Of a stretch of 64,000 nt of DNA, positions 53,401-64,000 are shown piece by piece (position 1 is the stretch's first letter; each line of letters begins with the position of its first letter). The notes under the pieces were generated by a model. That model saw only the letters and a program-made list of their open reading frames with translations. It had not been told where the DNA came from and ran no database searches. The stretch is from Lunularia cruciata (lineage: Eukaryota > Streptophyta > Marchantiopsida > Lunulariales > Lunulariaceae). A program made the position numbers and the translations under genes. Location of the stretch: positions 22,350,744-22,414,743 of the forward strand of contig OX419759.1 of NCBI GenBank assembly GCA_948567375.1, in the 5' to 3' direction.

Positions 53401-55700
53401 AGATATTCCAAATCCATCTTTGAGAATGAGCTTGTCATCTTTCAACGTTTTGAAATTGCAAGATGATGCAAAAGTATTGCACCTAATAACTTAGTATTGC
53501 AACTTGATAATTGGCACTCAAGTGGTATTTGAAAGAACTCATAATAGCATAAAGTTTCGTATTTGTTTAGGCTTATTGAAACATGCATCGGGAGATCAAA
53601 ATGAAGAAGAGTGATAACTTGTGATGTGAGTGATCTAAGTGATCTTAAATTCTCAAATCTGCAGGAGATCAAAATAAAGAAGAGTAAAACTTTGCCTTGT
53701 TGAAGTCTTAATCCCCAATTTGCAGCAATTGGACAAGGTTTGCTCCCATTACATGGTTGTAGAACCGATGCAAAGTTGGACCATGAGGCTCAAGTGCAAA
53801 GTGTAGAGAGTTGGATTTCCAAATAAAATAGAGATGCAATACCATGTGCTATAAGCATTGAGGAGTTATATCCAATTGCTATCCAGTGACTTGAAATTGT
53901 GCACTACATACTGCAATTTCTCATTGTGTTGGTATGGAGAGCAAGTAATTGAAGCTTGGTGATGTAGAATCTCTTTCCAAGTTGGAAATGAGGAGATACC
54001 TTGAGCATCTTTTGTTTATCACAAGAGTCTATTCTTATTGAAGTCATTGATGATTGGCTTCACTTTCAGTTCAAGTAGTTTACAATATCTGAACATGTGA
54101 GTATGTTTTGATTCTAACACCCAAGATGGTTAGGTAAAACCTTGTAGGCAATCGCTTCTAGTTAATGCACTAATTTTAAGAACTTGAGCTTCTTATCCAA
54201 GTGAGAGAATCACAAAGCATCCTTGAAGTGACAATTTCTTTAACTTGAACAACAACAAAATTTTGACCATTGACTAGTTAACAAATTTTTGACCATTGAC
54301 TAGGTATCTTCTTGTTGATTTGGGAAAAGTGTGGGTTCAAAGTTACTACTTTCTCCAATTTCACAATTTCTTAAAGCTTAAGTGAATAAAGTCTCCCAAC
54401 TTCATTGATCACTTGCTAGCTTGTAGAACCAATGCAAAGCACAAGTCATTTCTGTTTGTCAAAACCACCTTGATATGTTCTCTCTAGGCAAGTCATAGTT
54501 AATTAATCAGCAATAGAAATTCATTTTGTAGTCAATGAAATTATTGTAGTGTCATAGTCACAATCAGTGGCCAAGTAATTAAGACCTTTTATCAAAGTCA
54601 ATGGTCAAGTAATTAATACATCTGATCGAGTCCGTGGTCATGGTCCCCAAAGTAATTCAAGTAATTGATACATGGTGTGACAAACCTCCCAGTCATGATG
54701 ACTACCATTACCATGGCACAGGGTGGATAAATTTAGTAAAACTAGTGGGTGGATTTACCATTACACTATTAAATTCATAAACTCTCTATAAATGGGGATA
54801 TTATTTAAAAAAATTATGAAAATATCTTTAACAGGCTTTAATAATGCTACTTTCCCTTCATCGAATCCACTGCAATTTCCAAATAGCTATGCTAATGCCA
54901 CTCTATAGTCAATAGAATAGTTAGGCCTTTTGATCCCATTTTGCCAACAAATCTATCTTATACTTCAACTTTGATCCTTTGGAAGTCAAAGTACATCTTA
55001 AATAAATAAAAAAAACTCCTATAAAATGAAAATGAAAATGAAAATTTGTAATTAAATATTAGTAAAGGTAAGATGAGATTTTCTTCCTTTTTGCCTCTTG
55101 TCCTTTACTTTACTATGGATTCAAAAATTGGTTGCAGTCTTCATTTGGGCTAATATTTATTATATATCATATTCAGAAAAATAAAGATCCTATTTTATAT
55201 TTTAATATATAAGGCTGAGTTTATGATCTAATTTAATAAAGATTAAATTCTAGTGATCCTTACATATATTCAACATTTCTACCTATATGAATAATTTTGA
55301 AATGGATTTCTTATAATAATAAAAAATATAAAAAGAGATTTTCCTATATCTTGTATTCTACATTAAATTGAAATAATATATTATGCATTATTTCATTAAA
55401 TTTAGTCTTTCAGCAGGAATAGTCCACTACCTAAAAAAGTTCCAAGAAATATTTCTTGTTTAGGCCAATATCTCAATAAATAATTCTGTGTCTAAAAATC
55501 CTATGATTAACTTTTTTTTCTGAAATACAATACTCTACAAATACATTTTAATCCAAAAGCATATCTTAATCCTTATACGTTTCAAAGCATTGATCTTATT
55601 GATGAAATTTTTCAAGAGAAATAACATTATCCAATTTGGGTCTTTAATATATATCCTAAATACTTAAAAACTTTGAAAAGTAAATCTCAGAGATCCCATA
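53401..55700. other. AT-rich intergenic region, no supported gene
   Basis: No frame of convincing length or composition on either strand. Small features only: TTTTTGACCATTGACTAG twice at about 54253-54303; GTAGAACCRATGCAAAG at 53760 and 54425; CAAGTAATTRA three times between 54570 and 54670. From about 54780 the sequence becomes strongly AT-rich. These look like remnants of old repeats. Confidence 0.5.
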
Positions 55701-56778
55701 GTAGACTTGGAGGTGAGATAGGACGGAGTAGTTAGAGCACCTTTTGCCGCTTGGAAGGTACAGCCATCATCTCCTTAAAATTTGGCATCGTAACATCAAA
55801 CACAAATAAAACGTGCGTCAAATACGATAATTCAGACAAAACTTCACCGTGTTGAATTTGGCACTTGTAAAAATATTACGATAATAATATAATAAAACTG
55901 ATTCAGTTATATGAAGATATGAGGTACAATAAAAAAGATATAAATATTTAAAGAAGAACAAAATAAATCTCATGATGCTCTTATATTTCTCTATAGGTAA
56001 GGATGTGAATTTTTTAAAGAAATTCTTGACTTTAATTGAGCTTGACATATTATCATTTTTCAATATTCGAACAAAGACAATATATTATAGCCATTATAAA
56101 TCTTGAAGAACCAAGGACTCGTTAACGTGTCTGTTGTATTATACTTGATAAGTACGAGATATAGGTTCTTGAAGAGTTGCAGAATAGCGAATACGCAATT
56201 ATGATGATTGAACAAATCACAGAGGAAGCTTGAATGGGTAGAGTTTTAAAGTTAAAATTTACATATTCGTTTGACATTAAACTCTTGTTGGGAACTATAT
56301 AAATCTTTCTCAATTGGAAACAATTGTGCAAGGTAATCGGTCCGCCAAATTGGTAAAAGAGTAAAATGCTAGTTTGTTTCGAGGAAAGCAAGAAATCTCC
56401 AATCTTAAAAAGGGAATAAATTAATTAGAACATAAAGTGCTTCATGACAGTACATCCATAACCATCTATATCAGCTACTATAGCTCAAAGTATTACTATC
56501 TTCACTTACTATCTTTGTTCATCCCCTAGCTCACAAGACTTCAGTAATCTTCACTACCTGGTTGCCATCTGTTCAGGGACACCAAGGATGGATCTGTAAT
56601 GAAGTTTGATGAAGTTATAATGATCTGTAACTGTGCGCAGTTTCGTTTTCTAGGATGTTCGTTCAAGAGCCAGTCATACATCTTCACCCAGGATGAGTAC
56701 AAAAGAGGAATAAATGTGAGACAACACAATATGATAAAAATTATGGACACTTAAAATGGGTTCCTAATCTTGGTTAGA
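55701..56778. other. 3' flank of the asparaginyl-tRNA synthetase gene
   Basis: Contains the likely 3' UTR of the minus-strand gene just below 56779. Candidate AATAAA-like signals on the minus strand occur, but none stands out. No other gene is supported. Confidence 0.4.
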
Positions 56779-59700
56779 CTAAAACTCGGCAGATCCAGGT
56801 GTCCTGGGAAATGGAATCACATCTCTAATGTTCTCAATGCCGGTGGCGAACTGTACGAGCCTTTCAAATCCCAGTCCAAAACCTGCATGAGGAACTGCCA
56901 ACACGAATACCGCCCACATATGTCAACCACCATGATATACATTTAGAGGATATCAGGAAATGAGAGCAGAAGCCGTTCGGAGAACGGGGGATCCAGAACC
57001 CATTAAGTGCATACATTTAGAGGATGCGTGCAATATGTCAAACTCAGACTGAAAACATAAGGGATACCGAAAAACAAGACCAAAGACATGCTTGACTCCA
57101 CAGATAGCGCCAGACTTCTGAATTTGAGGACACCATTGTTTTTAAGTAGCATTAAGCCTAAAAGCTCCATTTCTACTATATTTGAGATTAAACCAAGTCA
57201 GTTACCTGTTCCATATCGTCGAAGATCAAGATACCACCAGTAGCTGTCCTTGTTCAATCCTAATGCCTCGATACGAGCTTCTATTTTATCTAATCTTTCT
57301 TCACGCTGGCTCCCACCGATGAGTTCACCAACCTGAAAGTCCACAACCGTAAGAATTTCGATTTGCTAGAATGGCACTGCCAATGTATAGAAGCGGATGA
57401 AAGTCTTGGATGACACAGGCTATTCATCAAATCATCTATGAAGTCGGACACAACTCTAAGGGAATAGTAAACCCATTCATACCCGTGGAACTAAGACATC
57501 CATTGCAGCCACTGTCTTTCCATCCTCGTTCTCCCTCATGTAAAATGCCTTGATTTCCTGTGTAAGAATAGAGATTTACGAGTAACCTTTGGTAGTCCAT
57601 GAAATGGAAGACGTAAGCAGACACCCACTGAGGTAATATTCATTTTTTTCATTTATGAACATTCTTTATTGATATAGTTACAAGAAGACTGATATAATTT
57701 ACCTTCGGATAATCTGTAACGATAACAGGGGTCCCTTTGAACACTTCCTCTGTTAAGTAGCGCTCGTGCTCACTCTGTAAGTCACATCCCCACTTGACCT
57801 GCCATTGACCACTCTTTCAGCGGCCACAGGTAGATATTGTATGCTCATACTAAAAGTTGTAGACCATAAAGGATGCATGGAAAACATAAAGTAGAACTCA
57901 CAGGAAACTCGAACTTTTTCTTAGCTTTTGTAAGAAGCTCAACAGCATCCGTATATGTTATGTGAATGAAGTCCTTCTCCGCTACAGCCTGCAGTTAAAA
58001 ATAACTTCAAGTTACATACCCCCCATAGTCATAAGAAGATATCGGAAATATCTGTAAGTTGGGACAGAGAGTACTACACCTGAAGCCTTTCAAGAATTCC
58101 TTTCTCAACCCACTTATCAAAGAACTCCATGTCTTCCTTGCAGTTGTTCAGGATGTACTTGACCTGCACGGGTCACATGCCGGGAATGAACGAGAAGCCT
58201 GAACAGCGGGAGGGTGATTTATAAGCGAATGGCAATTTTCAGTGGCCTCGGCACCACACACGTGATGTCACCGGATGCATCTTTACCATTAAAAGTTCTC
58301 AAACCTTCTCCGGTTGTTAAATTGAGTGTCGGATTCGTCAGATATGAATAAAAGCAAGCAGAAGTACGTACTACGTATTGGAGATAAGCAGTAGCACAAG
58401 CCATATCGTCCTTCAAATCTGAAAATGCAAGCTCAGGTTCAATCATCTGCAAGGCATCGGTCTTGTTAGTGCTGGTTCAATACAGTCCAAGCAATATATG
58501 TTAGAGAAATGATCGTAAGTAAACCTGAAGTAGTTCCATATAGAACATATTGAGTTTCATAGAGCACATACCCAGAATTCAGCGAGATGTCTGCTAGTGT
58601 TCGAGTTTTCGGCTCTAAACGTAGGGCCAAAGGTATAAACCTGCACAGGCCCAGTAGCTGAGAAGTTAAACATTTCAATCTCAATGGATGGGCTTTGTTT
58701 ATCAGTTTGCACTTTGCTACCAATAGGTATTTTCTCAATGAAAACCTGCGGAAGCAAATCATGAACTGAGAGTCCGAAAGAAGCTGACGCAAAGCAAAAC
58801 TTGGATTCTCATTCGCCTTACGTCAGATAATGAAGTTGCGTAGATTTCAGCGTTTAGCTGTCCCGACACCGTCAAGAAAGCAGGTTTGCCAAAGAAGTCC
58901 TGCGGAGATAATTATCCTGCACGTTAAGGTTGTATGCCGTGGAAAAATTCAAGATGATCGATATTGTTTAGCTACAGTCAAAACTATTCCCAAACTTTAG
59001 GTCTTCAGGTCAGTGAAAAGTACCTGTGACCAGTCAAGTACACCATCCTTGGTGGCAGGGATATCGCTGACTTTTGTCTTCGGGTCCAAGTGCGAATTGG
59101 GTATCTGCATCACCAATGTGATTTTTTACGGAAAACATACGAACAACTTAGGAAACCAAATAAAAGTCGTGCACTGAAACATGCATGTTCTTCAACAAAA
59201 CGTTCAACATGGCCGAAATGGAAACTTGCGCAAACTGAATTAGAATCAAGCATACCAACGTGGTGACACAAAACTGCTCCCCAGCACCTTCACAGTCGGA
59301 TGCTGTGATAATGGGACTTGCTACCCAGACGAAGCCTTTCTCTTGGAAGAACTGGTGAGTTGCATAAGCCAATGCATTTCTTACTCTAGCCACCTGTAGA
59401 ACAGTACGCAAAACATGAATACTCGAGAAACAGGAGAAGAGCTTTTAACGGAGATCCTGCAGTTCGGTATTGAACATGAATACTTGCGCTTGCCAGACAT
59501 ATCTTACTAGCAGATAAAGTTGGCCAGAGAATCTCACTCCGAGACTGAAATAGGCCCTTCAGATATTACTTACAGCACCAAAGGTATTCGTTCGTGGTCG
59601 CATGTGCGCAACCGTTCGTAGATATTCACGAGTCATTTTCTTCTTCTGCACGGGAAATGTGGTTGGGTCGCTGGCCCCAATCTGGACCGCAGAAAATAGA

Positions 59701-61172
59701 CGCTTAGATAGCTACAACGTTACAGATCGTTTGGTAGAGAACGTTTGCTCCCTACCAAAAGATCTGCCTGTGATGCAGACATTTTCTACATACACGATAA
59801 AGCATACTTCGCCCAAACGCATGGGTCTGTTCAATTGATAAAGTCGCAATCCATGAACCAGACAGGCATATGCCACATCAACTAGCGCATGCAGGAAGCG
59901 GCGAGTGCTGTGCTGTTTGGTAGGGCCAGTAAAGTTCCTTGAAAGCTTCCAGAAACAACAAGCAGAGCAGATTGGGTGCATTTCTCGTCCAAATGAAACA
60001 TCTTGCAGGTACATCAAGGTTTATCCCAAGACCTACAAGTTGATTTATGACACAGGAGAGAAAACTACCAGAGTAACTTTCGTGGCTTTCAGCTCCACTT
60101 TCTGTTTAGCTCCTTGACTTTCAATTAGCTCTCCTTCAAGAGCCACCGAAGCTCCTGTTGTTACCAAGCCAGATTCTATCTGTCAAAAGCAGTGGAAATT
60201 AGATGATATAAGACATGTAATGTCCCACACTCCCACGTCAGTTGAATTACATCTATTAGTCTACATTATTATGTTGAAGGACGTACCGCCTCGTACCCTT
60301 CGACATCATTTTGTACTACTGCTTGTAGATTGGAGAGTGTGGACCCATCATTCACCTGTTACATGAGAAAAGGGACTCAAGAGTCAAATCAAATATAGTA
60401 CATTGCACGGAAAGGTCCAAAACTGATAGTTTAGAGTCCTTCTCGGAGGGACCTGCGAATGTTGATTAGACTTACAATAGTAGGCCAGTTCAGAGTGTCA
60501 AACGTGCAAATTGAGAATTAAGAGTGCAAAATTTTGTTTTGGGAACTCAGGAAGTGGAAAGTGGAACAGGCATAGCTGGATTCGACAGATTGTTCATAAC
60601 CACACCTCAATGAACGTGAAAGTCTTCTGCAACCTACAAGTGCGCACCCAACCGCGAACCACCATTCTCTCTCCTACACGTCCTAAACCCTCATCTGGAC
60701 CTCCTTTGATGTCCGCAATGCGCAACCTCTTCTGAAAAGGAGACACTGACAATGCGAATTGCTTCTTCTGGTCATCGGCAGGCGAATTTTTGCGCTCCTT
60801 GCTAATTTCTGTCTCAGCCAACGTCGCACTGACAGAGAATTTCCGCATCCAAAAATCCCTCGTGCCAGAACCTCCGGCTCCAAAACCAGAGAGCTTCACA
60901 TTCCCTGAATTGAACACTCTCCACGTGAATTTCCCAGCAAGCTCGCCAGCAAAGGCGGAGCGAGAGCAAACTTGCGACGAGGCAGACCATCTCAGCGAGG
61001 ATGATTTCGACTCAGAAGTAGCAGAAGAGAGACGGTGAGAGAGTTGTTGCAAAGCGCCAGAAGCGGTAGAACCATGGGAATGATGTCGATACAAAATAGA
61101 GGGGCAGCGAAGTGTGTACAGGTGTGCCGAAGCAGCAACATGGGTCGCTGTAGTTGCCCCCGCCATGGCCAT
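56779..61172 (-). CDS. NS1: Asparaginyl-tRNA synthetase, chloroplast/mitochondrial type, 626 aa, 15 exons
   Basis: Charges tRNA-Asn with asparagine; class II synthetase. Exons: 61172-60606, 60355-60287, 60179-60069, 59681-59574, 59393-59256, 59104-59024, 58899-58822, 58640-58572, 58446-58372, 58163-58080, 57988-57902, 57798-57703, 57557-57483, 57332-57206, 56894-56779. All introns are GT...AG and in phase; total 1881 nt. Residues 1 to about 150 are Ala/Ser/Arg-rich, like a plastid/mitochondrial transit peptide. The OB-fold tRNA-binding domain starts near 170 (VVRGWVRT). Motif 1 region: [20 protein letters not shown] (305-325). Motif 2: [16 protein letters not shown] (392-407). Motif 3: [12 protein letters not shown] (593-604). 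The C-terminus [11 protein letters not shown] is typical of plant organelle AsnRS. Start chosen as the first in-frame ATG after a TAA; an earlier GTG at 61220 is not a plant start. Confidence 0.93.
58641..58745 (-). other. In-frame 105-nt segment at the end of AsnRS intron 7
   Basis: Intron 7 (58821-58641) has two possible acceptors: CTTCCGCAG ending at 58746 and CCTGTGCAG ending at 58641. The segment between them is 105 nt, has no stop and is in frame with exon 8. The upstream acceptor has the better pyrimidine tract. Using it would add 35 residues ([17 protein letters not shown]...) just before motif 2, where AsnRS proteins have none. I therefore place exon 8 at the downstream site. Confidence 0.55.
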
Positions 61173-62164
61173 AGCAATTGCAATACTTCGTACTATCTTC
61201 CCTCCCCCTCCCCCACTCACTTCTTACCCTTGCTCTCCTACCTCTACTCCTGTTTCTCCAGTTGCGACTGCAGCTTGCACCATTCGAAAGCGAAGAATCG
61301 CCCTTTCAGCAACAACAGGGGAAGAGGAGTTTACTCGCAGGTTTATCGGATAATGTATCCTTAACGTGTATTCACGGGTGTTATAATTTCAACATTTGAG
61401 TACGGAGTTTCAGTCCCCATGACTAGGCTTTTCCTCTAGCATAAAGTTATCAAACTATCGCATTAACACTTCAACATCGCTCAATATGATTCCCCTACAT
61501 AATTTTACCTCAACTCACAAAGTTTAGAGCTAATATCAGTAGGCTTAAGTGTTGTTGTAGCTTTCTCAATCCGACATCTAAATGTACACTTCCATTACTC
61601 ACGACAATATTGAACGTCACTTGCAAGAAGATGAAAATGCATGTGAAGATTCTTAATCAGATCCAAAGAATAGAATAACCGGAGCAAGATCAAGCAGAAA
61701 CACCACAATACACGTTATCATGACACTTCTGATGTCTAGCCTTACTTTTATAAAATCATGTAGTGTCAATATAATCAGTATGCAGTGTGTTGATACTCTT
61801 GTGTATGAGATATTCAAGATGAGTTTCTAAGGAAAAGTTAACACAGTTCGATGGAACAAATCTACACATCGGCCCAAGTATCATTAACTTGGTGCGTCAT
61901 GAAGTTTCCATTGAAGGACTTGACGAGTGCAGCATACGGTACACTGATGGATGAACTATGGAAGCCAGATCACTCAAAATATGCTCAGGAGAAGAACAAA
62001 GTACTAGACGCAAGTTAAGGAAGAGCGACACATAGGATAACAAGTTAAGGGGACTTTAGGGTTATTCTACACAGTTCACTAGGCAGGGAAGTGAAGGTTC
62101 ATTCCAACGAGCAAAAGATGGAATTGATCGATTACTATGAAACTCATTGAACTGCATTCTAGTC
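61173..62164. promoter_or_regulatory. Divergent promoter region between AsnRS and the small membrane-protein gene
   Basis: About 990 bp separating two start codons that face away from each other. The AsnRS side has a pyrimidine tract (CCCTCCCCCTCCCCCACTC at 61200-61218, plus strand), likely 5' UTR. No classical TATA box is placed convincingly for either gene. No frame in this interval looks coding. Confidence 0.5.
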
Positions 62165-62563
62165 ATGGATGCAGCAAAAGATCGTTTGATGCGAAGGGTG
62201 ACGATTGGTGTCACAACTGTTGTGGCGGCGTTGATGATCACTGCCGACTATGGGAAACATCCCCATGCACTGTCTGTTGTAAGGGTTCTCCTCATTTGAT
62301 TTCAATGTTGTTTCCCCGGAATGGTGTGGGACGAGCCAACAGTGTGCCGAGCTTAATAATTGCGATTGGAAGAGATTTGAACGACATTCTTTTGACTGAC
62401 CTTAATCGGACACTTCTTACAGGTTACTAAATGGTGGGACGCGGGTAAGGATTGGATCCTTAAGCCCTCCGATAAGGAGATAGCGGAACTGGAGAAATTG
62501 CGAAACGAGTACAAGGCAGGCACAAGTAACGAGGGAGATGTAGATGGAGGCAAACACAAGTGA
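62165..62563 (+). CDS. Small single-pass membrane protein, 84 aa, two exons
   Basis: Exon 1 is 62165-62278 (38 codons; ATG in a good context with G at -3 and +4); donor GTTGTAAGG. Exon 2 is 62423-62563 after the acceptor CTTCTTACAG; stop TGA. The protein starts MDAAKDRLMRRVTIGVT, has one hydrophobic segment at about residues 12-26 (VTIGVTTVVAALMIT), then ADYGKHPHALSV, VTKWWDAGKDWILKPSDKEI and a charged helical tail. The basic N-terminus before the membrane segment suggests a signal anchor, possibly mitochondrial. It resembles small uncharacterised plant proteins with a TADYG motif after the membrane segment, as I remember them, but I cannot verify this. Two exons joining in phase with a protein-like product make it likely real. 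Confidence 0.72.
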
Positions 62564-64000
62564 GCTTACATTTGGGATGATTTCACTCTCTCATTTACAA
62601 AAAGGATTGAAATTATCTGCGACGTTCTGAGTGTACGCTGTACAGACACCGAGTGACCTAGAGGAAGCAAGTTGGAGATACAGCAAGGTCACAGAAACAT
62701 TACAATCTAGGTTGACTGCGAAAGCTTTTGTGTTCACAGCCATTTTTTCGGGATGACAGAACGGAACTAGCAAAACTTTTCATATTTGAATTGAAACTAC
62801 AGGCACTTGATTACCAACTAGTACCAAGTACAGAGATTACTCTGTCCGAGGCATAGTATGCCAAATTGTGACACCGAAAGCGTAACAACGATCTGTTTCA
62901 AGCGTTATCAGGAATTGGAAATGCAAGAAATTCAGGTGATTCTCGTCGGATATCCATTTTTCCGTTTGGATTCTGAGAAGAACGGCCAGAGCTAGAATTC
63001 TAGTGGCAGATGTCCAGGAACGGTCGGCACTACCATTGCACATCAATCTGTGCAATCCTCATTTCTTTTGGCGGGGCGATGCCCAGAGTGAGACGCATAG
63101 ACAAATACACGCCGTGGACATTTGGCATCTGTCAACAGAATTTGCTCTTTTTCCGAATTTGAAATCCACTAGAGTTTCAATGGTGCAAAATTCTTCTACC
63201 GTAGCTATTTTGGGATGAAGAACTCACTTCTGTTTGAATGTGGCCTCTGGTGTAGTGGAAGTCACATGCACAGCTTTGATAGAGGCTAGCAACTTGAGAT
63301 GTGCAGTAGAAGAAAGCTGGTCAGTGGATGGCTAACAATAGAGGAGGGTCGGGATCGTTAAGACCTACCTGAAACATCGGAATCGTCAACTCCGAATTCT
63401 ATGCCGGTTGGTATATTCTTCGTCAACCTTCGAGGTATGACGGTCGACACTTCAACAATGGAGCGAAAATGTAGCGAGTACCTGGATTGTGTACTTATGA
63501 GGTAAAAGTTTACGGAAAGATGTTCAGTCAGTAGCAACGGTTGTAAAACCCAAATCCTGCCAATACCTCGACAGTTGCCATCACAAAGTTCACATCTTAC
63601 TCCTTTTACGAACTGACCTTCCCTCGGGGGATATCGGAGGGAGAAGACAAATTACAATAAAGCGGGGGTGTAGAGTCCGTAGATGTTTAGCTAAAATGGC
63701 TGTTCAAATGTCCCATTCACGTGGTTCAACAGTGCAAGCTAATAACTAATGCAGTGGCAACTACCGCTAAAGTGACTAGGATTTGCGTGATAAGCCTGTG
63801 AGTAGAACACTTGTCTCCGATTGATCAACGTTTCAGGCGGGACGAAAATCTTCAACTTAATTCTGGCTGAGTACTTGGGCGCCGAACAGCTGGTTACGGA
63901 AGAAATTGTCGAAGGCGCGACGACCTCACTGACAAAAATTTATAATGTACTCGACGGCGTCACTGACAAGTGAACCACATTCAGCTGAACTGGTTCATTA
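62564..64000. other. Unassigned flank, no supported gene
   Basis: Includes the likely 3' UTR of the small gene. Several stretches on both strands are open for 30-57 codons next to splice-like sites (for example minus 63482-63369 and plus 63803-63973), but no model joins them with acceptable introns, and I recognise no protein family. Composition is gene-like (higher GC than 53-56 kb) and free of the repeat families. Confidence 0.45.

Noticed and set aside
55818-56750. Several minus-strand frames of 60-90 codons downstream of the synthetase gene.
   Set aside because: AT-rich, low-complexity translations with no recognisable motif; the region is better read as 3' flank.
61173-61220. Upstream extension of the synthetase frame beginning SGGGGGKIVRS at 61220.
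   Set aside because: The first codon there is GTG and a TAA lies two codons upstream, so the first usable start is the ATG at 61172.
62137-62430. A 97-codon frame MKLIELHSSHGCSKRS... over the small gene.
   Set aside because: It is out of frame with the two exons that join in phase, crosses the intron and has an implausible Cys-rich composition; it is a shadow.
63062-63700. Series of possible minus-strand exons (63700-63639, 63482-63369, 63316-63219, 63160-63062) whose phases can be joined.
   Set aside because: One implied intron is only 52 bp, shorter than plant introns usually are, there is no clear start codon, and I recognise no protein family. Needs transcript evidence.
63803-63973. Plus-strand open stretch of 57 codons ending TGA, with an AG acceptor (CGTTTCAG), protein-like (ILAEYLGAEQLVTEEIVEG).
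   Set aside because: No upstream exon fits in phase, no family is recognised, the opposite strand is also open here, and an opening of this length is not rare by chance.

Overview
The window is nuclear DNA of a land plant. The evidence is one intron-rich gene for an organelle-type asparaginyl-tRNA synthetase with an N-terminal targeting extension, and nested LTR retrotransposons with Ty3/gypsy gene order. Short introns, modest base composition and the element types would suit a non-seed plant such as a bryophyte, but that is a guess. No rRNA, tRNA, CRISPR or bacterial-type operon is visible.

Bases 1 to about 52,250 are almost all transposable elements of four families, named here for convenience. 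Family A: Ty3/gypsy, LTRs of about 680-690 bp, tRNA-Glu-type primer site, no chromodomain, 4-bp target duplications. Family B: Ty3/gypsy chromovirus, LTRs of about 390-500 bp packed with AAGCTT palindromes, initiator-Met primer site, 5-bp duplications. Family C: about 3.7 kb, ends TGTGGTGCC...GGTTGTCACA, 5-bp duplications, no LTRs, and one long open frame for a coiled-coil protein with no recognisable transposase or reverse transcriptase. Family D: Ty3/gypsy whose integrase ends in a PHD-type zinc finger.

The insertions are nested and mostly dated by exact target duplications. D (8354-9474 and 50420-52141) is cut by B3 (9475-50419, ATGAG). B3 carries C1 (10618-15157), C5 (32995-43185) and C4 (45937-49694, TTAGT/CTAGT). 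C1 carries a short derivative, Cx (10769-12689, CCACA). C5 carries a three-LTR B composite (33590-40036, ACTCC) and a solo A LTR (40791-41481, GAAC). The 5' LTR of A2 abuts the broken edge of C5 and is itself split by C3 (17093-32387, AACCC). C3 is split by C2 (20679-32259, CTTGC), and C2 by the young, apparently intact A3 (23187-30989, GTCC). The chain D > B3 > C5 > A2 > C3 > C2 > A3 is seven levels deep; only the A2-in-C5 step lacks a paired duplication. Left of D lie a degenerate B1 (4451-8353) and A1 (18-4217).

Bases 52,250 to 55,700 are pyrimidine-rich then AT-rich spacer without a supportable gene. From 56,779 to 61,172 on the minus strand lies the asparaginyl-tRNA synthetase gene, modelled here as 15 exons and 626 codons with every junction at GT/AG and in phase. 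About 1 kb away, transcribed divergently, is a small two-exon gene (62165-62563) for an 84-residue protein with one membrane segment. The last 1.4 kb has no gene I can support.

The most unusual content is family C: precise ends, precise target duplications, three full-size copies that agree in length once inserts are removed, a conserved protein, and no known mobility enzyme.
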